A stretch of 64,000 nt of DNA from Lientehia hominis (GTDB taxonomy: Bacteria > Bacillota > Clostridia > Lachnospirales > Lachnospiraceae). Positions 6,108 through 13,421 of this stretch are shown piece by piece (position 1 is the stretch's first letter; every line of letters begins with the position of its first letter). The translations under genes and the position numbers were made by a program. Under the pieces are notes generated by a model, which saw only the letters and a list, made by a program, of their open reading frames with translations, was not told the origin of the DNA and made no database searches. Where the stretch lies: the NCBI RefSeq assembly GCF_021044755.1, contig NZ_JAJNOR010000004.1, positions 186,001-250,000 of the forward strand, given 5' to 3'.

Positions 6108-8834
6108 TCAAGTCCTTTTCTTTTTGCGTTCCCGATCCCAGGCTTTTCGGTATTCCTTTCGGCAGGATTCACAGCGGCAGCTCTTGGAATGGATACCGGC
6201 TTCGAACCATTCACCGCAGTCCATACATTGGATAAGCTTTGTGCTTCCCGGATTCTGGTTCCGCTTTAGATTTTCCAGGATATAAGAGCCGTAACAAAAC
6301 CAGAGGGCTTCTTTGGACTTGGATTCTCTGCCGTACAGATATTTTACCAGCATATCGGACAGCTCCTGGTTCGTATGTCCAAAGCTGCTCAGCCGATTTC
6401 GCATATCCCGGGCCAGATATTCCAGGTTATGGATGTACTCATCCTGCATATTGATCTTGAAATGGTACTGTTGGTTTAATTTCGTATATAGTGCCGTTAC
6501 GTTCGAATCGATCTCTGTTTCCGGGTCTGCCATGAGCCTGCGGTAATCCAGTTTGGGAATTCCGGCTTTTCGGAAATTCAGCCTGGGATTTGGGATGAGA
6601 TTCCGAAGCTGGTTTACCAGGCTGCCGTTGCAGGCGGCTACTTGATCCTCTGTTTTATCCTTGGCATAGAGAAAGAACGCCGGCAGTTTCGCCTGTGTAT
6701 AGGTTTTTATCAGATGGTTCTTTTCATCTGGACGTTTGGGCTTGTACAGGGTCTTCGCGTAATCGATGACGAAGTTATTTTCCATGCAAAGAAGCTTGAC
6801 AGTGTCCACAGCGTCTTGTTTTTCTTGTTCGGTTCCAGAGAGAAAGACCTCATGATTCCAGACCTTTGCTATGTTATTGCTGTAAATACCGATATTTCCT
6901 CCGGTAAATGCTGCGTTCAGTCCCTGATAGATGCTTTCCTGACTTAAAAGACATGGAGCGGATTTTTTCATATTATAGTAAAGAGGGACGACTCCTTTCA
7001 TATTCCGTTCGGCGACGGAGATGAGATACTTGTCGGCGGCTACGAGCGCTTTGTCCCCATCCACGTCGAACTGGAGGAGCCGGCTGATCAGATCCCGGGA
7101 ACTGGTATACAGGCCGTCGGTGGCAAACCATTTTTTCAGAAGCTGTTTTTTGGAAGAGGGTGCTCTGACAGCGGCATTGTATCGGATGGCATGTTCTTTG
7201 TATAGATGAGGACTTCTCAGACAATCCAATTTTTCAGCCTTGGGATACAACCGGCAATATACTTCTCCGTCATCCAAAAGTCCTGCGGGCTGGTCCACAT
7301 GACCGAACCAATGCTCGCACGCGGCATAAAGATCCGGAAGGATGAAGGTATATTTTCCGTCGATCTCCAGACGGCCGGATCTATATTCCCGGACCATCCG
7401 GTCTTTCATGCCCCGAACTATGGTTTTCATATATGGATCGCCAATCAGGGCGGGATATAATTTTACGGCGTTCTGCAAACTGGTCATGCGGCTGTTATAA
7501 GAAGTGACGCCGAATATCTTCATCAGGCTCTCGATGGAGGAGCACATATGATTAAGCTTGTCTACGGATTTTGCCGCCAGAAGGCGGACCTCATCCGGGG
7601 AGATATCCGTGAGAGTTTGGAGCATCTGATAATTGATCTTTGCATCCTTTATGTATTTTTCCTCCGGGTTGCAGAGCCCGGCGGTACAGCCGTACTTCTT
7701 ATAGAAACCTATGTATTCTTCCCAGGAGCTGTAGTAGCGGTGCATCTTGAACTGGCTCCTTGTAAATATGATCCGGATGTCCTCGGATATCAGATTGTGT
7801 TCCTGTCCATAGATATCCCGGACAATGGGAGAGTATTTCTTTTCTTCTATGAAAGACCGGTAATCAAATACACAGAGCAGTCCTTTTATCCATGGAGCCC
7901 GGAACATGACATTGCGGTCCAGTACGGAAGGGAGCATCATTCCGGCGCCGTCTGTGTGGGTAATGTTGACCGTATCGTTTCTCCTGGTAATGGAATAAGT
8001 TTCGTCATCAATGAAATCTAAAATACCGGATACCGGTGTCTCAAAATCGTCAATGACGATGGTTTTGTCAATGTCGAAATCCTCCCAACGGTCTGTGGCA
8101 GAATTGGAGAGGGCCATATAAGCCAGATGTTTGTTGACATTGTTTCCGCCCTTTAAATTGATCTTGTCGATGGTCAGGCCGCACATAATTGTCTTTTCAT
8201 AGCGGTTCCAAGCGGACTCTTTTATAAAGACAGCTTTTTTCCTGCGGATCTGTCCTGCGGAAGAGGTGTAGTAACGGTATTTTTCGTCACGATGGAGAAA
8301 ACCGAAATACGAGATATCTTTAAAAATAGAAAAGTAATATACCTGGACTACCATAATGTCTTCGGTCAATTCCCCCATTTTGATTCCCATCATGCGGGTT
8401 AGGGAGGAATCGAACAGTGATATGACGTTTCCGTCATTCAGGCTGCCTTCTCGTATACTCCGGATATGGTCCCGTCCTTGGGTGCGTTCATTCTGGAGAA
8501 CTTTATTTGACAAGAGCAGAAGAAGCTTTTCTTTGGATTCTTTTGCTTTCTTTCTCTTGTGGGCGATTCGGCAGTTCCAATTCAGATATTCATATAACAG
8601 ATGGGAAGTACTTGACAGGAGTTTCATTTTGCTGATATTTCCGGCCCGGAGATTCTTTAAATCTTCAGAATCATATCCGTTTTTGAAGAGAAGCTCCTCA
8701 TATCGGGAAAGTTTATCGGCGGCTGAGTTCCTTTCCTGACGGTAACGGCAGTTCATACGGTGCAGGTATGCTTCCGCGTTGCTGTAGAAATTTCCGGTGT
8801 CGACGGAATAAAGGTTGATCTGTGTGTCGAGCAA
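6108..8834 (-). CDS. Single-chain two-barrel RNA polymerase, YonO/RDR-like
   Basis: This 908-aa protein starts at a TTG after GGGAGG, four nt from the upstream stop. Residues 590-594 are DVDGD, the metal-binding catalytic signature of double-psi beta-barrel RNA polymerases. Other segments match the eukaryotic RDR/QDE-1 and SPbeta YonO layout: TDGAGM (about 294-299), IKGLLCVFD (about 316-324) and SPHLYKEHAIR (about 541-551, compare NPCLHPGDIR). A Cys-rich zinc ribbon lies at the C terminus (about 870-893, CMDC and CRCESC). YonO is 905 aa and transcribes SPbeta DNA as one subunit, so the length fits. It probably transcribes late phage genes. Confidence 0.82.
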   Translation of the reverse strand: MLDTQINLYSVDTGNFYSNAEAYLHRMNCRYRQERNSAADKLSRYEELLFKNGYDSEDLKNLRAGNISKMKLLSSTSHLLYEYLNWNCRIAHKRKKAKESKEKLLLLLSNKVLQNERTQGRDHIRSIREGSLNDGNVISLFDSSLTRMMGIKMGELTEDIMVVQVYYFSIFKDISYFGFLHRDEKYRYYTSSAGQIRRKKAVFIKESAWNRYEKTIMCGLTIDKINLKGGNNVNKHLAYMALSNSATDRWEDFDIDKTIVIDDFETPVSGILDFIDDETYSITRRNDTVNITHTDGAGMMLPSVLDRNVMFRAPWIKGLLCVFDYRSFIEEKKYSPIVRDIYGQEHNLISEDIRIIFTRSQFKMHRYYSSWEEYIGFYKKYGCTAGLCNPEEKYIKDAKINYQMLQTLTDISPDEVRLLAAKSVDKLNHMCSSIESLMKIFGVTSYNSRMTSLQNAVKLYPALIGDPYMKTIVRGMKDRMVREYRSGRLEIDGKYTFILPDLYAACEHWFGHVDQPAGLLDDGEVYCRLYPKAEKLDCLRSPHLYKEHAIRYNAAVRAPSSKKQLLKKWFATDGLYTSSRDLISRLLQFDVDGDKALVAADKYLISVAERNMKGVVPLYYNMKKSAPCLLSQESIYQGLNAAFTGGNIGIYSNNIAKVWNHEVFLSGTEQEKQDAVDTVKLLCMENNFVIDYAKTLYKPKRPDEKNHLIKTYTQAKLPAFFLYAKDKTEDQVAACNGSLVNQLRNLIPNPRLNFRKAGIPKLDYRRLMADPETEIDSNVTALYTKLNQQYHFKINMQDEYIHNLEYLARDMRNRLSSFGHTNQELSDMLVKYLYGRESKSKEALWFCYGSYILENLKRNQNPGSTKLIQCMDCGEWFEAGIHSKSCRCESCRKEYRKAWDRERKKKRT

Positions 8835-8837
8835 GTC

Positions 8838-9191
8838 TTATTTCCTCCCTTCCTTTTGGAGCCAAACCATAAAATACGGATAGATTCCCTCATCGCGGAT
8901 CAAACGAGTGGACAATCGATCTTTTTCAAATAGCAGCAGGTCATATATCTGATAGGTGAAAAACACATATGCAGTATGGCCGCGGCGTATCCACGAAAGG
9001 GTATCTTCTATAAAATCCCTGTAGCTTTGGTATTCAGCGTCCTGGCAGGGAAGTATTTCTGATGAAAAAGTATGAGATTTTAAAAATTGAAATGCCAGCT
9101 GCCACTGGGCATCACTTAAGTTGGGAGAGGGTTTTCCCGCGGCAGATAGCATATGTACCCACTGTTGTTCGTTATCATCTGAAATCGTCAT
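8838..9191 (-). CDS. Unknown protein, first gene of the polymerase operon
   Basis: This 117-aa protein is started at the ATG at 9191, 10 nt from AAAGGAGGT; the ATG at 9200 abuts the Shine-Dalgarno sequence. The sequence (SDAQWQLAFQFLKSH, FIEDTLSWIRRGHTAYVFF, YQIYDLLLFEKDRL) is helical and soluble, and I recognise no family. It is immediately upstream of the polymerase gene, with 3 nt between stop and TTG, and both are read from the leftward promoter at 9310-9338. A partner or regulator of the polymerase is a reasonable guess, but nothing in the sequence proves it. Confidence 0.7.
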   Translation of the reverse strand: MTISDDNEQQWVHMLSAAGKPSPNLSDAQWQLAFQFLKSHTFSSEILPCQDAEYQSYRDFIEDTLSWIRRGHTAYVFFTYQIYDLLLFEKDRLSTRLIRDEGIYPYFMVWLQKEGRK

Positions 9192-9260
9192 GTAAAGCAT
9201 ACCTCCTTTCTGTCCGGTATCAATGTACCTTTTAATCTCTGTTCAATAGTGAAATATAAT

Positions 9261-9280
9261 TTCAGGAATGACGTACAATA
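9261..9280 (-). promoter_or_regulatory. 19-bp repeat, copy B (downstream of leftward start site)
   Basis: Read leftward, this copy is TATTGTACGTCATTCCTGA. It lies about +23 to +42 relative to the start site predicted from the promoter at 9310-9338, a position where a bound protein would block elongation or initiation. Confidence 0.7.
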
Positions 9281-9309
9281 TCGATAAAATAAAAAATATG
9301 ATAAATAAG

Positions 9310-9338
9310 AGCATATCATTGTTTGGATTGTACGTCAA
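9310..9338 (-). promoter_or_regulatory. Leftward sigma-A promoter of the polymerase operon
   Basis: On the minus strand the -35 is TTGACG (9338-9333), the spacer is 17 nt and the -10 is TATGCT (9315-9310). Transcription would begin near 9303 and run into the genes at 9191 and 8834. Repeat copy A ends 7 bp upstream of the -35, and copy B lies just downstream of the start. Confidence 0.65.
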
Positions 9339-9345
9339 TAGGAAT

Positions 9346-9365
9346 TTCAGGAATAATGTATAATA
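9346..9365 (-). promoter_or_regulatory. 19-bp repeat, copy A (upstream of leftward -35)
   Basis: Read leftward, this copy is TATTATACATTATTCCTGA. It ends 7 bp before the -35 of the leftward promoter. The same geometry occurs at copy C and the rightward promoter. Confidence 0.75.
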
Positions 9366-9518
9366 TTTGAGATAATATTTATGTCCCTTATTCCTACCAC
9401 TTTTCGACAATTTATTGACATCAAAGTATTCCAGTGATACTTTGATATTCTAAGTGTGACCGCCGTACGGGCAAAGTGCCGTTTATATCAGGCAGAAAAT
9501 ATAAAAAAGAACATAAGT

Positions 9519-9530
9519 TCGAGATGGGTA
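9519..9530. promoter_or_regulatory. LexA (SOS) box in the phage control region
   Basis: The sequence GAACATAAGTTC is an exact GAAC-N4-GTTC match, the Gram-positive LexA core, with a flanking AGAAC...GTTCG context. It lies between the divergent phage promoters. The host recA promoter carries the same type of box (12158-12169). Confidence 0.65.
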
Positions 9531-9648
9531 CGGAAAGCATGGCAAATATGATATCATATATATAACAGGAACAGAAAAGCCTGTATTCCTTAAGGGAAAG
9601 TACTTTGAAAAATGAATGGATAGTCTGTAGGTGTGTTTTTGAATTTTT

Positions 9649-9667
9649 AATTATACGTTATTCCTGA
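9649..9667 (+). promoter_or_regulatory. 19-bp repeat, copy C (upstream of rightward -35)
   Basis: AATTATACGTTATTCCTGA reads in the direction of the downstream repressor-like gene and ends 8 bp before its TTGACA. It differs from copy A at two positions. Confidence 0.75.
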
Positions 9668-9675
9668 TAAAATGC

Positions 9676-9704
9676 TTGACATAGAACTGCCGCCGTGCTA
9701 TGAT
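9676..9704 (+). promoter_or_regulatory. Rightward sigma-A promoter of the MrpR-like gene
   Basis: TTGACA (9676-9681), a 17-nt spacer and TATGAT (9699-9704) form a near-consensus promoter. The ATG of the 318-aa gene is at 9777, about 65 nt after the predicted start site. Confidence 0.8.
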
Positions 9705-9776
9705 GTGGATATTCGGGCAGAAAGTGATTCATTTGTCCGATTTCGGCATGATTGAGATTGAGAAGGATGGTGCGGC

Positions 9777-10733
9777 ATGTTTAACGAAAAGCAGAAGGGG
9801 GAATTTCTGGACTTCTACAGAAGTAATTTCCAGGATGCCACATATATGCGGCTTAAGAACCTTTTTCATAAGACAGAGCCCTATGAAGAAGCGAAGGGGA
9901 AGGATTTGTGCGCCATGGATGGAGAGGAGCTTGTCCATTTCCTCATAACGAATTATGATAATCAGAAGACGCTGCTTGGAGAAAAATACAGGCTGTCCCG
10001 ATATTTGGAATGGTGTCAGGTAAAGGGATACTGCCAGATAAATTACCTGGGAAAGAGCCTGTGTCCCAACGATTACCTTTTGTCCAAGATGGAATCCTAT
10101 AAGACCAGGTATTATATTTCCGACGAAAGATATGAGGAATATGTGGAACTGATCAGGCATTCCGGCGCCAGCGTGAATGACCTTCCCATCCTGATGTCTG
10201 TCTATGAAGGGATAGCCGGGAAGTGTTTTGAAAATCTGGTTTATCTTCAAAAGGATGATATTATAGAAGAAGGAGACGGCTATCGCGTTTCACTGGCAGA
10301 CGGAACCTGCAAAAATATCAGCGGCAGACTGGCCGGGGCGCTTCTCAGCTGTTACAAGCTGGAAGAATATGTGGGAAATAAAAGACTGGTCCGTCTTAAA
10401 TATTCATTTCTTCCGGAATCCATCTGGAAGAGCCGTTCTATGAAGGACAGCGAGGAAGGAATGGTCCGGAATTTTCGGAATTCCTTTAAACGGATAAAAG
10501 AAGTGACAGGAGATGAAGCACTGAACTACAGCAGCCTTTTTACATCAGGCAGATTTAACCTGGTAGTACGGGAGGCGATAAAGGCCGGGTACCGGATAAA
10601 AGAAGATCTGGAGCGGCCCAGAATAGATGAGGATACGGTGAACCGGTATCAGACGATTTTCGACAGACTACAGATGAATATAAGTTTTTCAATTTTCAAA
10701 TATCGATATCAAGAATATACCCCTTATCTGTAA
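9777..10733 (+). CDS. Tyrosine-recombinase-fold protein without catalytic residues, MrpR-like phage repressor
   Basis: This 318-aa protein has an N-terminal helical core-binding-like domain (about 1-110) and an integrase-like second domain beginning at LPILMSVYEGIAGKCFENL (136-154). In active recombinases the corresponding segment is YTGLR..EL; here the catalytic Arg is gone (GIAGK). The C-terminal HxLRH box is replaced by YSSLFTSGRFN (251-261), and no nucleophilic Tyr context is evident. SPbeta's master repressor MrpR (YopR) is known to be such a dead recombinase that binds repeated operators. With four 19-bp repeats nearby and its own promoter bearing one, this gene is probably the element's lysis-lysogeny repressor. 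Confidence 0.55.
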   Translation: MFNEKQKGEFLDFYRSNFQDATYMRLKNLFHKTEPYEEAKGKDLCAMDGEELVHFLITNYDNQKTLLGEKYRLSRYLEWCQVKGYCQINYLGKSLCPNDYLLSKMESYKTRYYISDERYEEYVELIRHSGASVNDLPILMSVYEGIAGKCFENLVYLQKDDIIEEGDGYRVSLADGTCKNISGRLAGALLSCYKLEEYVGNKRLVRLKYSFLPESIWKSRSMKDSEEGMVRNFRNSFKRIKEVTGDEALNYSSLFTSGRFNLVVREAIKAGYRIKEDLERPRIDEDTVNRYQTIFDRLQMNISFSIFKYRYQEYTPYL

Positions 10734-10752
10734 AGGGGTATAAACATAAGAT

Positions 10753-10771
10753 AATTATGCGTTATTCCTGA
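10753..10771 (+). promoter_or_regulatory. 19-bp repeat, copy D (before the 92-aa gene)
   Basis: AATTATGCGTTATTCCTGA differs from copy C at one position. It lies between the MrpR-like gene and the next small gene, 28 nt before that gene's GTG. No separate sigma-A promoter can fit between the motif and the gene. Confidence 0.7.
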
Positions 10772-10799
10772 GAATAGCGGCGCAGAAGGGGTGGGTATT

Positions 10800-11078
10800 G
10801 TGAAAACAATTGATTTAGTTACGCTTTTTGACATGCTGTCGGGCCATGGTGTCTATTATTTTACAAAGCCTCCGGAATATGTGGTCGTAATTCCGGAGAA
10901 GTCAAAAATAGTCCGTAAAAAATGGGAGGAGCTGGACGGATATCTGAAAGAAACTCAGAAGGACATTCTCCAGATACGAACGGACGATAACGGAAGGCAG
11001 ACGATTATCTGCGTGGATGTACATTATAGTGACAGACTGATAAGGCTGTTCCTTTGCCGCAGGCAGAACACCGAATGA
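10800..11078 (+). CDS. Unknown small phage protein
   Basis: This 92-aa protein is started at the GTG at 10800, 9 nt from AAGGGG; a GTG three codons upstream sits directly on the Shine-Dalgarno sequence. It is a mixed alpha/beta soluble protein (TLFDMLSGHGVYYFTKPP, YVVVIPEKSK, TIICVDVHYSDRLIRLFL) with no motif I recognise. It is directly downstream of operator copy D, so its expression is probably tied to the repressor circuit. It ends 10 nt before the tRNA-Gln. Confidence 0.7.
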   Translation: MKTIDLVTLFDMLSGHGVYYFTKPPEYVVVIPEKSKIVRKKWEELDGYLKETQKDILQIRTDDNGRQTIICVDVHYSDRLIRLFLCRRQNTE

Positions 11079-11088
11079 TCATGAGATG

Positions 11089-11160
11089 AGCGGATTGGTG
11101 GACAGGAGGACACAGATGACTTTGAATCATCAGAAGAAGGTTCGATACCTTCATCCGCTG
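11089..11160 (+). tRNA. tRNA-Gln(TTG), phage/element encoded
   Basis: The acceptor AGCGGAT pairs with ATCCGCT, with discriminator G. The D arm is GTG/CAC. The anticodon stem GATGA/TCATC holds the loop CTTTGAA with anticodon TTG. The T arm GAAGG/CCTTC has the loop TTCGATA. All stems are perfect. CCA is not encoded. The gene is embedded in the phage block rather than in a host tRNA cluster. Confidence 0.85.
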
Positions 11161-11361
11161 TTTCTTGCAGGCATGAGAGAAAAATCATCCCCGCGGAAAC
11201 GTATGTCCGCGGAAAACCTTGCCGGCAGGACCCCATCCCCGGCAGAAAGGCGAAGAACCAGGAATGATAATCCAGGGAAGGTTTTCATTCCAGTAAGTTT
11301 CAATTCAATAGTCTGCGGATTTAAGGCGGTGAGAATGAGGTCTTACGAATCAGAAACAGGC

Positions 11362-11427
11362 TGGCCATCCCACTTTTGGACAGGCATTCCAGACAGGATA
11401 TGCGGGGTTCGACTCCCCGGTGGCCAC
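11362..11427 (+). ncRNA. tRNA-like element, D-arm deficient (66 nt)
   Basis: The acceptor TGGCCAT/GTGGCCA (one wobble), a perfect T arm CGGGG/CCCCG with loop TTCGACT, and a central stem TTGGA/TCCAG with a 7-nt loop CAGGCAT are all present. Only 34 nt separate acceptor and T arm, so there is no room for a normal D arm, and the loop lacks U33. It may be a decayed tRNA, a minimal phage tRNA or an attachment-site remnant. Confidence 0.4.
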
Positions 11428-11475
11428 GGATATATGAGCGGCAGAATGAAAAGAGTCAGAAAGGAGAATGTCAAA

Positions 11476-11949
11476 ATGAAGAGGATAGGAAGATTTGATA
11501 AAATAGGACTGGAACAATTCCGAAATGATTGGGAGGAATTGTTTGCGGGGAGCGTCATGATGCGGAATATGGATATTGAAAAAATATATGCTTCCATTAA
11601 ACTGCCGGAGAGAGAGAACAAGGACAGCGCGGGCTATGATTTCTTTTCTCCTGCCGCATTTACGCTGATGCCCGGAGAATCGATCAGGATTCCCACGGGT
11701 ATACGGGCTGATATCCGGAGCGGGTGGGCCCTGAGCCTTTATCCTGCCGATGTGCCGGGTCCGTGGAGCGGCATCCGGCTGAGCGGGGCGGGAATCATAG
11801 ACGGGAGCTATTCCCATTCCGAAAATGGAGGTCATATATGCGTGAAGCTTGTTAATGGGACAGAAGAAGCGCGGATGCGGAGCATAGAATGCGGCAGCCG
11901 GATTCTGAAAGGGATTTTCCTGAGGCACGGTTTCACATATGACGACTGA
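11476..11949 (+). CDS. dUTPase-fold protein, degenerate active site
   Basis: This 157-aa protein starts at the ATG at 11476, 9 nt from AAGGAG; the much longer open frame upstream crosses both tRNA structures and is not coding. Motif 1 of trimeric dUTPases is clear (SAGYDFFSP, 51-59), motif 3 is recognisable (GAGIIDGSY, 104-112) and motif 4 is partly so (GSRILKGIFL, 140-149). The motif 2 RSS is replaced by YPADVPG, and the C-terminal Gly-rich motif 5 is missing. It may bind rather than hydrolyse dUTP, or act as a regulator, as shown for some staphylococcal phage dUTPases. Confidence 0.65.
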   Translation: MKRIGRFDKIGLEQFRNDWEELFAGSVMMRNMDIEKIYASIKLPERENKDSAGYDFFSPAAFTLMPGESIRIPTGIRADIRSGWALSLYPADVPGPWSGIRLSGAGIIDGSYSHSENGGHICVKLVNGTEEARMRSIECGSRILKGIFLRHGFTYDD

Positions 11950-12111
11950 TCTTCTGGCGCGCGCTGGATGGGGACAGTTTTTGAACAGGGGAAAACTCTT
12001 GCAGTTTTCCCCGAAGTATGCTATTCTTCTCTTATCCTATTCTTCTGTCCAGGGGGTCTCCTGGATTTTCCCGATAGTAAGGCAGCAGGCTGTTCCAGAA
12101 AGAAAAACCGG

Positions 12112-12169
12112 TTGACTTTTACGTGAAACTATATTACTATTATTTACAGAAAAGAGCGAACATTCGTTC
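12112..12169 (+). promoter_or_regulatory. recA promoter with LexA box
   Basis: TTGACT (12112-12117), 17 nt and TACTAT (12135-12140) form the promoter. GAACATTCGTTC (12158-12169), an exact GAAC-N4-GTTC LexA core, lies just after the start site. It fits classical SOS repression of recA. Confidence 0.85.
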
Positions 12170-12189
12170 TAATAATTGGAGGATTTACA

Positions 12190-13260
12190 ATGGTAAAGGA
12201 AGAAAAGCAGAAAGCCCTGGATGCGGCGTTGATGCATATTGAGAAGGCATATGGGAAAGGGTCTATCATGAGGCTGGGGGATTCCACTGCCAATATGAAC
12301 ATTGAGACGATTCCCACCGGTTCATTGAGCCTGGATATCGCGCTTGGCCTGGGAGGTATTCCCAGGGGCCGTGTTGTAGAAATCTACGGGCCGGAATCCA
12401 GCGGCAAGACCACGGTGGCCCTTCATATGGTAGCTGAGGTACAGAGGCGGGATGGGATTGCCGGATTCATTGACGCGGAGCATGCGCTGGATCCTTCTTA
12501 TGCAAAGAAAATTGGTGTAGATATTGATAATCTGTATATTTCTCAGCCGGACAGCGGAGAGCAGGCGCTGGAGATCACCGAGACTATGGTGCGTTCCGGA
12601 GCTGTGGATATCGTGATCGTAGACTCCGTGGCGGCGCTCGTACCGAGAGCGGAGATAGACGGGGACATGGGGGACGCCCACGTAGGGCTTCAGGCCAGGC
12701 TAATGTCACAGGCGCTCCGGAAATTGACAGCGGTCATCGGCAAATCCAATTGTGTAGTCATTTTCATCAATCAGCTCCGTGAAAAGGTGGGTGTCATGTT
12801 CGGAAATCCGGAGACGACCACCGGAGGGCGCGCGTTAAAATTCTATTCTTCTGTCCGCCTGGATGTGAGAAGGATTGAGACGCTCAAGCAGGGCGGAGAG
12901 ATGATTGGAAACCGGGTCCGCGTAAAGGTAGTGAAGAACAAAGTAGCGCCTCCTTTTAAAGAGGCGGAATTTGATATCATGTTCGGAAAAGGGATTTCCA
13001 GGGAAGGCGATATCCTTGATCTGGCGGCTAAAGAGAATATAGTGGAAAAAAGCGGCGCATGGTATGCCTATAATGGGGACAAGATCGGCCAGGGCCGTGA
13101 GAATGCAAAGATCTTCCTGGCAAATAACCCGTCTGTAATGGAGGAAATCGAGAGAAAAGTACGGATTCACTACGGATTTGAAACAGGAGAAGAGGCAGAC
13201 GTGAAAGGCACAGAGACTGCTTCTAAAAAGGCAGGAAAAGAACAGAAGACGGAAGCGTGA
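12190..13260 (+). CDS. recA: Recombinase RecA
   Basis: This 356-aa protein is collinear with bacterial RecA. The Walker [10 protein letters not shown] is near residue 66, the Walker B region [14 protein letters not shown] follows, the MAW/L2 region [30 protein letters not shown] follows with an intact GGRALK, and a Lys/Glu-rich C-terminal tail ends the protein. It polymerises on single-stranded DNA, catalyses strand exchange and activates LexA cleavage. A LexA box sits in its promoter. The gene is followed directly by rny; no recX lies between them, although recX is common there in related genomes. Confidence 0.98.
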   Translation: MVKEEKQKALDAALMHIEKAYGKGSIMRLGDSTANMNIETIPTGSLSLDIALGLGGIPRGRVVEIYGPESSGKTTVALHMVAEVQRRDGIAGFIDAEHALDPSYAKKIGVDIDNLYISQPDSGEQALEITETMVRSGAVDIVIVDSVAALVPRAEIDGDMGDAHVGLQARLMSQALRKLTAVIGKSNCVVIFINQLREKVGVMFGNPETTTGGRALKFYSSVRLDVRRIETLKQGGEMIGNRVRVKVVKNKVAPPFKEAEFDIMFGKGISREGDILDLAAKENIVEKSGAWYAYNGDKIGQGRENAKIFLANNPSVMEEIERKVRIHYGFETGEEADVKGTETASKKAGKEQKTEA

Positions 13261-13421
13261 TGAAAGGCTCTTCAATCTCCGACGTTTTTCGCACACAGAG
13301 TAATAATGCTTGACAGTAACCGGAAAAAAGTTTAAAATTGTATTGTTGTAGTACTTATGGTATGTCTGCCATTGCGTACGGTAAGTGATGTACAATGAAA
13401 ACTAAATAAGGAGGTGCTCCT

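Noticed and set aside
11086..11475. Long N-terminal extension of the dUTPase-like frame
   Set aside because: It crosses a clear tRNA-Gln and a tRNA-like structure, and a good AAGGAG-ATG start exists at 11476.
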